Shown in pieces: positions 63,410 to 64,000 of a DNA stretch of 64,000 nt. The notes below the pieces were generated by a model. That model was given only the letters and a program-made list of their open reading frames with translations. It was not told where the DNA came from and did not search any database. Positions within the stretch are counted from its first letter, which is position 1; the number at the start of each line of letters is the position of its first letter. The position numbers were made by a program, and so were the translations under genes. The stretch covers positions 144,001-208,000 of the forward strand of contig JBBBDQ010000308.1 in NCBI GenBank assembly GCA_037127315.1, in the 5' to 3' direction. This stretch comes from Ascarosepion bandense (lineage: Eukaryota > Mollusca > Cephalopoda > Sepiida > Sepiidae).

Positions 63410-63665
63410 TTCTTTCTTATCCTTTTCATACTCATCTCTTAACCACTTGACTCTAGTTCTTTCTACACCACCCTGTATATCCTTTCCTTTCTCTCCACCT
63501 TTGCAACTGTCATCACACCTGTATTCCCATCCTTCTATTGCTCCTTTCTAACCGGTTCGTCTTTCTCTTCACTCTCTTTTATCTAATCTTTTACTCTTAT
63601 GTAGCCCACTGCATATCAGTGGCATTACCGCCTTGCTCGGGGTGATACGATTTTTTAAAAAAAAA
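63410..63665 (+). repeat. LINE-A 3' tail
   Basis: CTCATCTCTTAACCACTTGAC through CATTACCGCCTTGCTCGGGG and a poly-A end. Close to 13020-13245. Confidence 0.75.
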
Positions 63666-63671
63666 CAGATT

Positions 63672-63745
63672 GTTTCTATCATCTATAATTACAAAGCTAC
63701 TAAAAGTATTTTAAATTTCACACAGACTTTATGGAAACCTTGTGT
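63672..63745. mobile_element. mariner-type right end
   Basis: GATTGTTTCTATCATCTATA to CACACAGACTTTATGGAAAC matches the right end at 16450-16523. Confidence 0.5.
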
Positions 63746-63766
63746 GTATGTGTGTGTGTATGTATG

Positions 63767-64000
63767 TACACTACCGGCCATAATTATTAGGCTACCCCAG
63801 TTTTTTTAAAAGAAATGATGTATTTCATACTATTTTTAGTATTTATTGCCATGTGGATAATTGTAAATGAAAATAGAATTATTCTTTTTTAATACTGCAT
63901 AATAATATGTGCATCAAATGAACTGTTCTGGTGTCCAGTTTTTGTGCTCTCTTCCCCATGCTAGACTCTTCTTCTTATTGGCTGGCCGAAGCAAAGGCTT
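63767..64000. mobile_element. Tc1-type MITE, left part
   Basis: GTACACTACCGGCCATAATTATT end, TTTAGTATTTATTGCCATGTG inside; the right end is not seen before the window ends. Confidence 0.65.

Overview
The window looks like intergenic or intronic DNA from a mollusc, most likely a coleoid cephalopod (octopus-like). It is AT-rich, has no long intact host gene, and carries long (GATA)n, (TA)n and (CA)n arrays, many Penelope-like element (PLE) pieces with GIY-YIG domains, tRNA-derived SINEs, RTE/CR1-type LINE tails, Tc1/mariner copies and a broken Gypsy element. The taxon is inferred from repeat style and remembered protein motifs; no search was run.

Layout. 0.3-3 kb: SINE-A copies, 5S-like pieces joined to an RTE-type LINE (LINE-B), a piggyBac-like MITE and a Tc1-type MITE complex. 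3-6.1 kb: GATA arrays. 6.5-7.4 kb: a 107-bp satellite. 8.4-9.2 kb: a 5S+tRNA composite SINE next to a run of perfect GC-rich hairpins. 11-14 kb: a segmental repeat, MITEs and LINE-A/VNTR retroposons. 14.9-16.9 kb: mariner-type ends with SINE insertions. 17-31 kb: PLE fragments, foldbacks and hammerhead-like motifs. 32-41 kb: a class II tRNA-like sequence, two internally deleted mariners and a Tc1 element with a LINE inserted in its transposase. 41-52 kb: retroposons, more PLE, and a possible host exon. 52-56 kb: a tentative LTR region, a second possible exon and PLE pieces. 57-64 kb: satellite, minisatellite, LINE pieces and a Gypsy element split by SINE and LINE insertions.

How the parts relate. 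LINE-A and a VNTR retroposon share a 3' end, as do a 5S/tRNA composite SINE and the R2 retroposons, which suggests each pair uses one retrotransposition machinery. The PLE copies repeat one layout: GIY-YIG end, then an untranslated tail, then the start of the next reverse-transcriptase ORF, then (TA)n. Two PLE-associated tails contain near-complete hammerhead ribozymes (26158-26213 and 52220-52269). Most other open frames are by-products of simple repeats.

Names used here: SINE-A is the ~310-bp tRNA-headed SINE; SINE-C is a ~150-bp tRNA-like repeat ending in (TA)n; LINE-A encodes the RLWNSLP motif; LINE-B encodes the RRMLRIPW-type motif; R2 is a retroposon whose 3' tail contains GTTGATATGCC (unrelated to the R2 rDNA LINE).
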